In this document: one piece after another, positions 1-6,087 of the stretch
Numbering within the stretch: the first letter of the stretch is position 1
How the letters are laid out: every line of letters begins with the position of its first letter
Assembly (NCBI GenBank): GCA_900544705.1
Contig: UQWH01000019.1
Span: forward strand, 1 to 30,692
From: an uncultured Eubacteriales bacterium
GTDB lineage: Bacteria; Bacillota; Clostridia; Oscillospirales; Oscillospiraceae
Direction of reading: 5' to 3'
DNA: 30,692 nucleotides
Notes under the pieces: model-generated
Told to the model about the DNA's origin: nothing
The model's database searches: none
The model's input: only the letters and a program-made list of their open reading frames with translations
Translations under genes and position numbers: made by a program

Positions 1-5
1 TTTTT

Positions 6-611
6 TTAGGCTCGGGGACGTGCATGATCAGCGCTCCTTTTACTGGATTTTCGGGAAAAGCGCATGGTCGCCCAGACGCAGGCGGAAGTTGCGGAGAGGA
101 CAAGGAAGATCAGAAGCCACGCGACAAGGCCGACATCGCCGAAGCGGATGAGGCCGGCATCCTTGATCTGCGCATCGACGAACAGATAAAAGATCAAGGC
201 GCAGGACTGGAGCGCGCAGGCAAAGAGAAGAATATAGATAACGGGGGCGCGGGCGGCAAGCTGCTCGGCGCGGAGGCGGTTGACCTCGTGCAGACGCTTG
301 TTTTCCTCGGCAAGGTGGGCGTTTCCAAGCTCGGCGGAATGGAGCTTCGCCTGCAGTTCCTCGGCGCAGGCCTCGGACGCGGATAGACCGAAAATCTCGT
401 CCATGGAAAGACCGAGGACTTTGCAGAGGGCGACGGAATTATAGAGCTTGGGATCGAGCTGCGTGCCGTCGCAGAGGCGGGACACGGAGGAATAGGAAAC
501 GCCGGCCGATTCGACCAGCGCGTCGATGGTGAGGCCCTTGAGACGCTTTGCCTGACGGACGGCCTCGGGGTAGGATTCAAATTTGGGGTACAGCTTCTGA
601 TATGCGGTCAT
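6..611 (-). CDS. Membrane-anchored XRE-type HTH regulator
   Basis: 201 residues. Residues 17-75 form an XRE-like helix-turn-helix (the stretch around ALVESAGVSYSSVSRL), 83-118 look like a coiled coil, and two hydrophobic spans at about 124-145 and 160-184 should sit in the membrane, followed by a basic tail. By family knowledge this is a DNA-binding regulator; the membrane anchor suggests that it senses the envelope or is sequestered at the membrane, which is inference. The start has an AAGGAG ribosome site about nine bases upstream. It is transcribed away from the rest of the window and is complete at the left edge. It could be a phage lysogeny gene or a host gene; nothing here separates the two. 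Confidence 0.8.
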   Translation of the reverse strand: MTAYQKLYPKFESYPEAVRQAKRLKGLTIDALVESAGVSYSSVSRLCDGTQLDPKLYNSVALCKVLGLSMDEIFGLSASEACAEELQAKLHSAELGNAHLAEENKRLHEVNRLRAEQLAARAPVIYILLFACALQSCALIFYLFVDAQIKDAGLIRFGDVGLVAWLLIFLVLSATSACVWATMRFSRKSSKRSADHARPRA

Positions 612-770
612 TTCTCACGGCTCCTTTCGTGCTTGTGCGGAATTCGCAGCGGCTGAAGGCTGTTTTTGCAGCGGCTGCGCGGGAAAAGCAGAACTGCGCG
701 TGGACAAGCTCCGGCATTCCTGCTACGATAGAGGTGCAGCAGACGAAGTGATTTGCGGGTATCTGCGATA

Positions 771-805
771 GAGCCGTGTCGGTTCTGGTACAACCGGCAC
801 GGCTC
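771..805. other. Long hairpin in divergent intergenic region
   Basis: Two 14-base arms (771-784 and 792-805) pair with a single G-T wobble around a 7-base loop. There is no T-run on either side, so it is not a standard terminator. It lies between the divergent starts at 611 and 845 and may be an operator or a leader structure. The rest of 612-844 shows no gene and no convincing promoter hexamers. Confidence 0.5.
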
Positions 806-844
806 GTCAAAACAGAATAACTACAATATTGGGGAGGGCGCACC

Positions 845-1021
845 ATGCAATCTATCCACATTATTTCCGAAAACGGAAAGGTCCGTGTGATTATAGACGG
901 GGCGGAATTAAAACGGCTGCACAGCTTCTCGGTGGACTATATCGAGGGTGCACCGCTGCTGTTCTCCTGCGTGGCCGACGTGGGGACGGGGCAGCGGGAG
1001 GAAACAAGATTGCTGAATTAA
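845..1021 (+). CDS. Small phage protein, 58 residues, unknown function
   Basis: Begins MQSIHIISENGKVRVIIDG and ends with RLLN. It has a strong ribosome site (GGGGAGGG, 831-838) seven bases before the ATG. The predicted fold is short beta strands with no membrane span. I recall similar short proteins (IISENGK...V.IDG) in clostridial prophages but no function is known to me. Its stop shares four bases with the 3' end of the convergent minus-strand gene at 1018, so the two are packed tail to tail with no room for a terminator. Coding is likely from the ribosome site and sensible amino-acid composition. Confidence 0.65.
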   Translation: MQSIHIISENGKVRVIIDGAELKRLHSFSVDYIEGAPLLFSCVADVGTGQREETRLLN

Positions 1022-1938
1022 CGCGGGTGGCATTTCTTGCAAGGCTCGTAGCCGTTGTCGAGCGCTTCGTCAAGATCATCAAAATAGATGCGGTTGTTCT
1101 TATCTGGCAAAAAACTGCAATCCGGGGTATGAATCTTTTTACTTGATTTATTCCCAATATAGCGGTGCTCTGCCGGTTCGGTCTGTTTAATGGAAGAAGT
1201 AGATGAAGCGGATGAAGCGGAAGTGCCGGACTGGCCGCTCCCGCCAAGGCAATACTGACAACGTGAATATCCTTCAAGGATGGGCTTTGCCAAACTTTGA
1301 AATTCAACACGGTACTCTTTATAGGGAAGATGAGAACAAGTGCGCTCATGAATTGTTTTTGTTTTAGAATTTCCTATATAGCGGCAAGTGGAAGTAGTGA
1401 AAGAAGTAGAAGAACCGGGTGAAGTAGAAGAGAAACTACGCGAGGACGAACCGCAGATAAGCAAGACCGAAAGAAGGACAATTACAGAAGCAAGGACACC
1501 AATGATACTTACAAAAATACGATGTTCGCGCTTTTGTTTAGAAACTGAGGAGAGAAGTTTTTCCTGCTGAGTGTTGAGCTGTTGGTTCTCTCTGCGGAGA
1601 GATTCATTTTTGGAAAGAAGTTCTCTGTTCTTCTCAATTACCTTTTCCGTTCTGCTGGCGGTTACTGAAAGCTGGAGATTTTCGTCGAGTGCGTCCTCCA
1701 GACGGATGCGTATGGAGTGAAACTCACGGGCGCAGCGGTTATAGTAGCAATGTTCTCGGAGATAACGCTCATAATCGTCAGAAGATCGGATGATCTCCCC
1801 GTTATATGGGTTCCGGAGGCCGACATATTCCGGAAGAAAAGGATATAAAATTCGGGCACCGGCCGCATCCGCGTCGATGTTCAGCGTTGTGACGTGCTGA
1901 TCAGGCAAAGGAAACGGCAGCCTCGGAGATGGCGGCAT
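1018..1938 (-). CDS. Single-span membrane protein with two Ada-like zinc domains
   Basis: 306 residues. N-terminal soluble part, coiled coil about 98-138, one strong membrane span about 141-162, a Ser/Thr-rich linker, then two copies of a domain reading YIGN...IH...C...C..C (about 187-230 and 260-303). The ligand pattern is H197, C201, C227, C230 and H270, C274, C300, C303, as in the metal-binding domain of Ada and its many small relatives. After one membrane span the zinc domains would lie on the opposite side from the N-terminus, likely outside the cell; this is inference. A GGAGGTG ribosome site precedes the ATG by about 11 bases. A consensus promoter and a palindromic operator lie just upstream. 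Function unknown; a surface or superinfection role is only a guess. Confidence 0.8.
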   Translation of the reverse strand: MPPSPRLPFPLPDQHVTTLNIDADAAGARILYPFLPEYVGLRNPYNGEIIRSSDDYERYLREHCYYNRCAREFHSIRIRLEDALDENLQLSVTASRTEKVIEKNRELLSKNESLRRENQQLNTQQEKLLSSVSKQKREHRIFVSIIGVLASVIVLLSVLLICGSSSRSFSSTSPGSSTSFTTSTCRYIGNSKTKTIHERTCSHLPYKEYRVEFQSLAKPILEGYSRCQYCLGGSGQSGTSASSASSTSSIKQTEPAEHRYIGNKSSKKIHTPDCSFLPDKNNRIYFDDLDEALDNGYEPCKKCHPR

Positions 1939-1967
1939 AGGAAGGCATCACCTCCAAGTCAATAGTA

Positions 1968-1985
1968 ATTGTACATAAGTACAAT
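1968..1985. promoter_or_regulatory. Perfect palindromic operator, ATTGTAC-4-GTACAAT
   Basis: Two 7-base arms repeat exactly in inverted orientation around a 4-base spacer. The site lies between the predicted transcription start of the minus-strand promoter (near 1992) and the ribosome site of the 1018-1938 gene, where a bound repressor would block transcription. The binding protein is not identified; the XRE proteins at 6-611 and 2222-2599 are candidates. Confidence 0.65.
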
Positions 1986-1998
1986 ATTTGATACTTTT

Positions 1999-2027
1999 AT
2001 ATTACCGTGCGGGAAGAAAAATGTCAA
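1999..2027 (-). promoter_or_regulatory. Sigma-A promoter for the zinc-domain membrane protein
   Basis: Read on the minus strand: TTGACA (2027-2022), a 17-base spacer, then TAATAT (2004-1999). Both hexamers are at or near consensus with ideal spacing, and the gene start at 1938 follows. Confidence 0.75.
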
Positions 2028-2073
2028 GCAATATTTTAGTTAAAATTACAAAAATGTCGGAAGGAGCGGAAAG

Positions 2074-2187
2074 ATGAACTATGCGGCAGAGATTCGGAGG
2101 CTGATCGAGACGGCGACGGAGGAGCAATTAAGGAGGTTATACTGGTTTATTCTGGCATTCCTTGCAGCGGGCGGGGAGGAAGAATGA
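2074..2187 (+). CDS. Small protein, 37 residues, unknown
   Basis: Starts MNYAAEIRRLIETATEE and has a hydrophobic stretch (about residues 22-32) before an acidic end. A ribosome site (AAGGAG, 2061-2066) lies eight bases before the ATG. The pattern of a short helix starting MNY...EI.RLIE resembles small proteins placed near the repressor in Gram-positive phages; I know no function. It lies between two minus-strand genes and ends just before a bidirectional terminator. Too short for strong statistical support; the ribosome site and terminator are the main arguments. Confidence 0.55.
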   Translation: MNYAAEIRRLIETATEEQLRRLYWFILAFLAAGGEEE

Positions 2188-2195
2188 AAAGGGCG

Positions 2196-2237
2196 AAAAA
2201 GAGGACTGGCAGCGGGTGCTGTCAGTCCTCTTTTTTT
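2196..2237. terminator. Bidirectional rho-independent terminator
   Basis: The stem GAGGACTGGCAGC pairs with GCTGTCAGTCCTC (2201-2230, one G-T wobble) with a run of A on the left and seven T on the right. It can end transcripts from both sides. The stop codon of the minus-strand repressor is inside the right arm. Confidence 0.85.
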
Positions 2238-2599
2238 GTCTCGCCGAGAAGCTCGCGGGCTTTACGCTCCAAAAGCTCCCAGCCCTCCGGCGGGAGGGAA
2301 AGAATCATGCGGGCAAAGCGCTGCTGAAACTCGGTCGGCTCAGAGCCGAGGAAGCGGCCGGCCAGCATCATCAGCTCGGCGGCATCGTCCTGCGGGATGA
2401 ACATCTCGCCCTCGCCCTCACGCAGCCAGCGCTCGGAGACGTTGAACTCGCGGCAGATTAGCGCGATAACAGAATCAGATGGAGTGTTTCGGCCAACTTC
2501 ATAGTTTGCAACTGCGCCACGCTTGATGCTAAGCCGGTCGGCGAATTCCTGCTGGGTGAGGTTCAGTCGCTTGCGCAATTCTTTGATACGTTCGTTCAT
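2222..2599 (-). CDS. Phage XRE/cI-like repressor
   Basis: 125 residues from the ATG at 2599, chosen because AAGGAGGTGATATTGCA precedes it; an upstream extension to 2632 has no such site. Residues 1-60 are a canonical XRE helix-turn-helix (LTQQEFADRLSIKRGAVANYE), followed by a short C-terminal part (about 75-125) rich in Glu, Leu and Trp and lacking the peptidase domain of LexA-type repressors, so it is probably not RecA-cleaved. It faces the rightward promoter at 2683-2711 and is the natural lysogeny repressor. Its stop lies in the shared terminator. Confidence 0.88.
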   Translation of the reverse strand: MNERIKELRKRLNLTQQEFADRLSIKRGAVANYEVGRNTPSDSVIALICREFNVSERWLREGEGEMFIPQDDAAELMMLAGRFLGSEPTEFQQRFARMILSLPPEGWELLERKARELLGETKKED

Positions 2600-2682
2600 T
2601 GCAATATCACCTCCTTGATGACATGGTAGCACAAGAATGAAAAAAAATCAAGCATTTTTCGCAACAAAAACACAAAAGGCTA

Positions 2683-2711
2683 TTGACAAATGTGATTGCG
2701 TGGCGTATTAT
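2683..2711 (+). promoter_or_regulatory. Rightward early promoter
   Basis: TTGACA (2683-2688), a spacer of exactly 17 bases, and TATTAT (2706-2711). It points into the long rightward early region and away from the repressor, the arrangement of a lytic early promoter. I could not define repressor operators with confidence in the AT-rich DNA between 2600 and 2780. Confidence 0.85.
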
Positions 2712-2779
2712 AGTAACAGAAACACACGACGATGTGACTTTCAATAAGGGAGCGAAACGCCATAGGAGGGGAAGAAACA

Positions 2780-2965
2780 GTGAACAACATTACGGCTGTA
2801 GAATGTTTGGCCATCCTGTGTGCGTGGGCAGCGGGACCATGCTACGGCGGGTTTGCAGCCATAGCGATAGAGTTCGGCGCGCGCGAGGGTAGACCGCTTC
2901 TGGTTGCGGCGATCGTGCTCAGCGTTATTTCTGCCGCGCTGTTTGCTGTGCATTATTTCCACTGA
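2780..2965 (+). CDS. Small two-span membrane protein
   Basis: 61 residues from a GTG start with AGGAGGG (2764-2770) ahead of it. Two hydrophobic spans (about 8-30 and 39-58) flank a short charged turn (EFGAREGRP), so it should be a helical hairpin in the inner membrane. It is the first gene after the early promoter. Holin-like, superinfection-exclusion or regulatory roles are all possible; the true holin candidate is elsewhere (16035), so this one stays unassigned. Confidence 0.65.
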   Translation: MNNITAVECLAILCAWAAGPCYGGFAAIAIEFGAREGRPLLVAAIVLSVISAALFAVHYFH

Positions 2966-2980
2966 TAGGGGGGTGAGAGG

Positions 2981-3262
2981 ATGGAATGGCAGACCACACT
3001 TTGGGTTGTGCGGTTGATTCTCGCGTGTATAAACTTCGTGCTTGCGGTATTGGCTGTCAGGAACGCAAGCAAGGCGATGAAGAACGCGAAGGAAGCGGCA
3101 GAGGAAGCCCACAGGAACGTGGAAAACTGGGCAGAAATCGGGAGATTATGCGAAGAACTATGGGAAGAAATCGAACGGGAGGAAGAGGCGTTAGCGAACG
3201 AGCGCCGAGACGATGATACCGATGACGGAGACAGCGACAGCAATAACGGAAATCCAAAATGA
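2981..3262 (+). CDS. Membrane-anchored coiled-coil protein
   Basis: 93 residues. One membrane span at about 7-26, then a long helical, Ala/Glu/Lys-rich coiled coil (about 28-76), then a very acidic tail (DDDTDDGDSDSNN). A G-rich ribosome site (GGGGGTGAGAGG) directly precedes the ATG. Its last 72 bases overlap, on the opposite strand, the 3' end of the gene at 3191-3475; the acidic tail lies exactly opposite that gene's membrane span. No known family is recognised. Confidence 0.65.
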   Translation: MEWQTTLWVVRLILACINFVLAVLAVRNASKAMKNAKEAAEEAHRNVENWAEIGRLCEELWEEIEREEEALANERRDDDTDDGDSDSNNGNPK

Positions 3263-3475
3263 CATTTTTGCTTGCTTCGCGGCGGAAAGAGCGCGAGCAT
3301 CCGCACGCTGTGCAGCATCTTCGGCTTGTCTGACGCGCTTTTCGAGGGAATCACGGATTCCGCGAAGGGATTCGGATTCATCATCTGCACGTGCTTCGGC
3401 GCGGCGGGCGGCGGCAGCTTCGGCAGAGCGGCGCTGACGCTCCTGCTCGGCCATGAAAGTTTGATAAGATTGCAT
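3191..3475 (-). CDS. Tail-anchored coiled-coil membrane protein
   Basis: 94 residues. A charged Ala/Glu/Arg coiled coil (about 7-70) is followed by a C-terminal membrane span (about 72-92) and a final arginine, a tail-anchor layout. A clear ribosome site (AAAGGAG) lies upstream of the ATG at 3475. It is the only minus-strand gene inside the early region before 12.3 kb, and it converges on and overlaps the gene at 2981-3262. Antisense of Asp codons reads as Val/Ile, so part of the hydrophobic span could be a by-product of the opposite gene; the ribosome site and the long coiled coil argue it is real. Confidence 0.6.
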   Translation of the reverse strand: MQSYQTFMAEQERQRRSAEAAAARRAEARADDESESLRGIRDSLEKRVRQAEDAAQRADARALSAAKQAKMSFWISVIAVAVSVIGIIVSALVR

Positions 3476-3546
3476 AGGAAATCAACTCCTTTTTCGTGAG
3501 TATAGCACGCGGCGGGAGGAAATGTCAACGAAAGGAAGTGAGAGAA

Positions 3547-3684
3547 GTGACCGAGGAAAAGAAAAGCACGCTGGAAAAGCTCTACGAACTGGCGGCGAAG
3601 CTGCCGCCGCTGGAGCGGCGATTCCTGCTGACCTACGGAGAGGCGCTGGCGGACGCGCAGGAAATCAAGAAGCAGAGTGCATAA
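3547..3684 (+). CDS. Small early protein, 45 residues
   Basis: GTG start chosen because AAAGGAAG lies nine bases upstream; an in-frame start at 3496 lacks one. The protein (VTEEKKSTLEKLYELAAKL...) is helical, with a Leu-rich middle and a conserved-looking LTYGEALADA segment. I recall similar short helical proteins in the early regions of clostridial phages, but no function. It is followed by 13 bases and the next gene. Confidence 0.6.
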   Translation: MTEEKKSTLEKLYELAAKLPPLERRFLLTYGEALADAQEIKKQSA

Positions 3685-3697
3685 GGAGGGATAAAAA

Positions 3698-3973
3698 ATG
3701 CCGAAGGTGACATGGTGCAAAACCGAGGCGATGCGACAGGCGGAGGCGGGAGAGGAGTTCTTCCGCCGTCTGGAGGCGGCGCGGAGGTATGAGAACATCA
3801 GCGTGGAGATGCTGATAGAAAAATGCGGGATGAACCGCATGACTTACTACAACCGCAAAAAGGACCCGGAGAAGCTGACGGCAAAGGAAATCCGGCAGCT
3901 CGCGGCGGCGGTGAAGCTGACCAGCACGCAGGAGGGGCGGGACGCCCTGCTGCGGCTGGTGGGAGCGATATAG
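3698..3973 (+). CDS. Small HTH DNA-binding protein
   Basis: 91 residues with AAGGAGG before the ATG. Residues about 38-75 (VEMLIEKCGMNRMTYYNRKKDPEKL) look like a helix-turn-helix of the Cro/XRE type with a bound-helix YYNRKK segment. Likely an early regulator (Cro-like or activator), acting on a nearby phage promoter. The N-terminal 30 residues are helical and may help it form dimers. Which operator it binds is not visible. Confidence 0.65.
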   Translation: MPKVTWCKTEAMRQAEAGEEFFRRLEAARRYENISVEMLIEKCGMNRMTYYNRKKDPEKLTAKEIRQLAAAVKLTSTQEGRDALLRLVGAI

Positions 3974-3984
3974 GAGGAAAGACA

Positions 3985-4251
3985 ATGTACGGAAAGTGCT
4001 GGTTATGCGGAAAGGTGGGCGCGGTGGAGCGCCACCACATTTTTGGCGGGTCGAACCGCGACAAATCGGAGCGGGACGGGCTGGTGGTGCTGCTGTGCGG
4101 CGACACCTGCCACCGCAACGGCCCGCGGGCGGCGCACCGGAGCGCTGAGACGGCGCTGGAGATAAAGAAGTACGGAGAGCGCAAGTGGATGTACGAGCAC
4201 GAGGCCAGCACGGACGACTTCCGGCGGGAATACGGGAAAAATTATCTGTGA
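3985..4251 (+). CDS. HNH-like Cys/His protein
   Basis: 88 residues. CWLC near the N-terminus, then ERHHIFGG and a CGDTCHRNG pair give the layout of HNH/Cys-rich nuclease-like phage proteins. I know a family ending in EFGKNYL-type tails, and this one ends REYGKNYL. The HH pair would be the catalytic/metal histidines. The ATG at 3985 is preceded by AGGAGGAAAGACA. Probable role: an accessory nuclease or DNA-binding factor in recombination or packaging; activity is inferred, and a purely structural zinc protein is possible. Confidence 0.65.
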   Translation: MYGKCWLCGKVGAVERHHIFGGSNRDKSERDGLVVLLCGDTCHRNGPRAAHRSAETALEIKKYGERKWMYEHEASTDDFRREYGKNYL

Positions 4252-4264
4252 GGAGGACATAACG

Positions 4265-4573
4265 ATGCAGGAAATCATTCTTTACAACGGCGAAGCGGAG
4301 GATCTGGAGCTTCGCCGTTTGGCGTACAGAGTGGACGCGCGGAAAAACCGCGCGGCAAGAGAAGAAGCGGAAGCGCGGGCGCAGCGGGCGGAACGGACGC
4401 TGCGGGCAGAGCGGGCGAAGGCACGGAAGGAAAAGCGGGAGCTGGGCGCATTTCTGATGGTGATTGCGCTGGTGGTCGTGATGGCGGTGTGCGTGACGGC
4501 GGGGCCGTGGTGGACGGTGGTTTTCCCATTTGCGGGGGCGCTGCTGGTGATGCGGAAGGTCGGGTGGCTGTGA
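4265..4573 (+). CDS. Coiled-coil protein with two C-terminal membrane spans
   Basis: 102 residues. The first 60 are a highly charged Ala/Arg/Glu coiled coil; about 61-79 and 83-96 are hydrophobic with a PWW turn between them. GAGGAGG precedes the ATG by about eight bases. The stop TGA shares its final A with the ATG of the next gene (TGATG), so the two are translationally coupled. No family recognised; probably a membrane-attached phage accessory protein. Confidence 0.65.
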   Translation: MQEIILYNGEAEDLELRRLAYRVDARKNRAAREEAEARAQRAERTLRAERAKARKEKRELGAFLMVIALVVVMAVCVTAGPWWTVVFPFAGALLVMRKVGWL

Positions 4574-4737
4574 TGGACGATCTGGCGAGGACGCTCATAG
4601 AGTGCGCCGGAGCGAAGCGGTGCAGCGAATGCGAGGGGTACCCAAGCTGCGGGGGCGTACTGAACCTGATGCTCTCGGCGGCGCGGGAGATTGAGCGGCT
4701 GAAGGAGGAGCTGGAAAAATGCCGCCGGCAGAAATAG
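4573..4737 (+). CDS. Small Cys-rich protein, 54 residues
   Basis: MDDLARTLIECAGAKRC is followed by a CSEC...SC cluster and a helical end (REIERLKEELEKCRRQK) that looks like a short coiled coil. Four closely spaced cysteines suggest a small zinc site. It starts inside the stop codon of the previous gene and overlaps the next start by 19 bases. Similar short proteins with a C-rich middle and an EIERLKEE helix occur in gut phages. Function unknown. Confidence 0.6.
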   Translation: MDDLARTLIECAGAKRCSECEGYPSCGGVLNLMLSAAREIERLKEELEKCRRQK

Positions 4738-5147
4738 GCAACTGCGCGGTCTGCCCGCAGGCGGAAGAGGAAACGGACTACAAGGGCGCGATCCTCCTGC
4801 GCTGCATGGGTCAGGGCCTGCGCGGAGTGCGCGGGCGCGTGGTGAGCCGGTACCCGGAGGGGTGCCGGGGCATAGAGGAAATTGCGCCGCCGAAGTGGTG
4901 CAAAAGGAGAAAGAATGAAAAAAGCAGAGGACATGACATCTGCGAAAAGGCTGATTGCGGCGCGGAAGGCGGCGGGGTTAGGACAGAGCAGGCTGGCGGC
5001 TCGGTGCTATTACGAGCAGTCAACCATTGCCAATGTGGAGCAGGGGCGGGCGAGAATGAGCCTGAGCCTTGCAAAGGCGGTGGGAAAGGAGCTGAATGTA
5101 TCCGTGGCATGGCTGCTGGGGCTGGATGCGCGGGAGATCAGCTATGA
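4719..5147 (+). CDS. Cys-containing small phage protein with overlapping extension
   Basis: The first 65 or so residues (CAVCPQAEE, KGAILLRC, a VRGRVVSRY segment, KWCKRRK) look like a genuine small Cys-rich protein of the type found in this part of related phages. There the reading frame would normally stop, but here it stays open for 77 more residues, overlapping the HTH gene that starts at 4915 by 233 bases. The extension is Gly/Cys-rich and resembles a shadow of that gene. The start is preceded by AGGAGGAG. Either the stop codon was lost or the extension is translated; I favour the first. Function unknown. Confidence 0.45.
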   Translation: MPPAEIGNCAVCPQAEEETDYKGAILLRCMGQGLRGVRGRVVSRYPEGCRGIEEIAPPKWCKRRKNEKSRGHDICEKADCGAEGGGVRTEQAGGSVLLRAVNHCQCGAGAGENEPEPCKGGGKGAECIRGMAAGAGCAGDQL

Positions 5148-5226
5148 GACGGCAGTTGCAGTGATTGCCGCAGCGGGGAAGGACAAGCTGCGGGAGGTGC
5201 TGGAGAAAATGGAGGAAAACACATGA
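4915..5226 (+). CDS. XRE-family HTH regulator
   Basis: 103 residues. Residues about 9-65 form a classical XRE domain (RLIAARKAAGLGQSRLAAR, then TIANVEQGRARMSLSLAKAV and VSVAWLLGLD), followed by a helical tail. The ATG has AAGGAGAAAG just upstream. Probably a second phage regulator acting on early or middle genes. Its stop overlaps the tiny gene at 5223 by four bases (ATGA). An in-frame extension to 4882 lacks a ribosome site. Confidence 0.8.
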   Translation: MKKAEDMTSAKRLIAARKAAGLGQSRLAARCYYEQSTIANVEQGRARMSLSLAKAVGKELNVSVAWLLGLDAREISYETAVAVIAAAGKDKLREVLEKMEENT

Positions 5227-5279
5227 GCGAACCAATTATCGCATACAAGGGCGTCGGCGGGAAATTTGTGGAGGTGTGA
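5223..5279 (+). CDS. Tiny gene or remnant, 18 residues
   Basis: ATGA overlap with the previous stop. It encodes MSEPIIAYKGVGGKFVEV and stops. The IIAYKG start resembles the first residues of a longer phage protein family (DUF7666-like) that usually continues with a Cys-rich segment, so this may be a truncated remnant, or simply a coupler that feeds ribosomes to the methyltransferase start five bases after its stop. Low certainty. Confidence 0.35.
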   Translation: MSEPIIAYKGVGGKFVEV

Positions 5280-5283
5280 TGGC

Positions 5284-6087
5284 GTGAGATGCGAAATCTT
5301 CCACGACAATTTTCAGAATTACAAAAAGTATGGCATCCCGAAAGCGCAGCTTGTGATCGCGGACATTCCGTATAACGTCGGCGCGGACGCTTACGGAAGC
5401 AATCCGATGTGGTACAAGGGCGGAGATAACAAAAACGGCGAGAGCAAGTTTGCAAAAAAGTCGTTTTTTAACTGTGATGGCTACTTTAAGATTGCAGAGT
5501 ATATGCACTTCTGTTCAAAACTTCTGAGGAAAGAGCCGAAGGAGAAGGGCAAAGCACCGGCAATGATCGTATTTTGCGCATTCGACCAGATTCAGACGGT
5601 TGTGGAGTACGGAAAGAAATACGGATTCATGAATCACTACCCGATATTTTTTGTAAAAAACTACTCCGCGCAGGTATTGAAAGCCAATATGCGCATTGTA
5701 GGAGCGACAGAATTCGCAGTAGTTTTGTACCGGGACAAGCTGCCGAAGTTCAACAACGGACGGCAGATCGGCGAGGATGGCAAGCCGATACGAGGCACGG
5801 GCAAGATGGTATTTGACTGGTTTCAGTGGGAGCGGGACGAGAAAAACATTCCGAAAATCCACCCGACACAGAAGCCGGTCGCCGTGCTGAAGCGGCTGAT
5901 CGAAATCTTTACCGATCCCGGCGAGGTTGTGATAGACCCGTGCTGCGGCTCGGGGACGACGCTGCGGGCGGCGCGGGAGCTTGGACGCGAGGCGTATGGC
6001 TTTGAGATCGACCGGAATTTTTACCGCCGCGCTAAAGAGGAAATGCTGAAGCCGGACGAGCAGATCAGGATGGAGGGCGTGATATGA
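5284..6087 (+). CDS. Adenine/cytosine-N DNA methyltransferase (beta-type order)
   Basis: 267 residues from a GTG start with GGAGGTG eight bases upstream. The catalytic motif DIPY (27-30, a variant of DPPY) comes before the S-adenosylmethionine motif DPCCGSG (218-224), with HPTQKP at 193-198; this order is that of the beta class of N6-adenine or N4-cytosine methyltransferases. It methylates exocyclic amino groups in duplex DNA; the target sequence cannot be read from the gene. No restriction enzyme is adjacent, so it is likely an orphan phage methylase protecting phage DNA from host restriction. It overlaps the next methyltransferase by four bases. Confidence 0.88.
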   Translation: MRCEIFHDNFQNYKKYGIPKAQLVIADIPYNVGADAYGSNPMWYKGGDNKNGESKFAKKSFFNCDGYFKIAEYMHFCSKLLRKEPKEKGKAPAMIVFCAFDQIQTVVEYGKKYGFMNHYPIFFVKNYSAQVLKANMRIVGATEFAVVLYRDKLPKFNNGRQIGEDGKPIRGTGKMVFDWFQWERDEKNIPKIHPTQKPVAVLKRLIEIFTDPGEVVIDPCCGSGTTLRAARELGREAYGFEIDRNFYRRAKEEMLKPDEQIRMEGVI

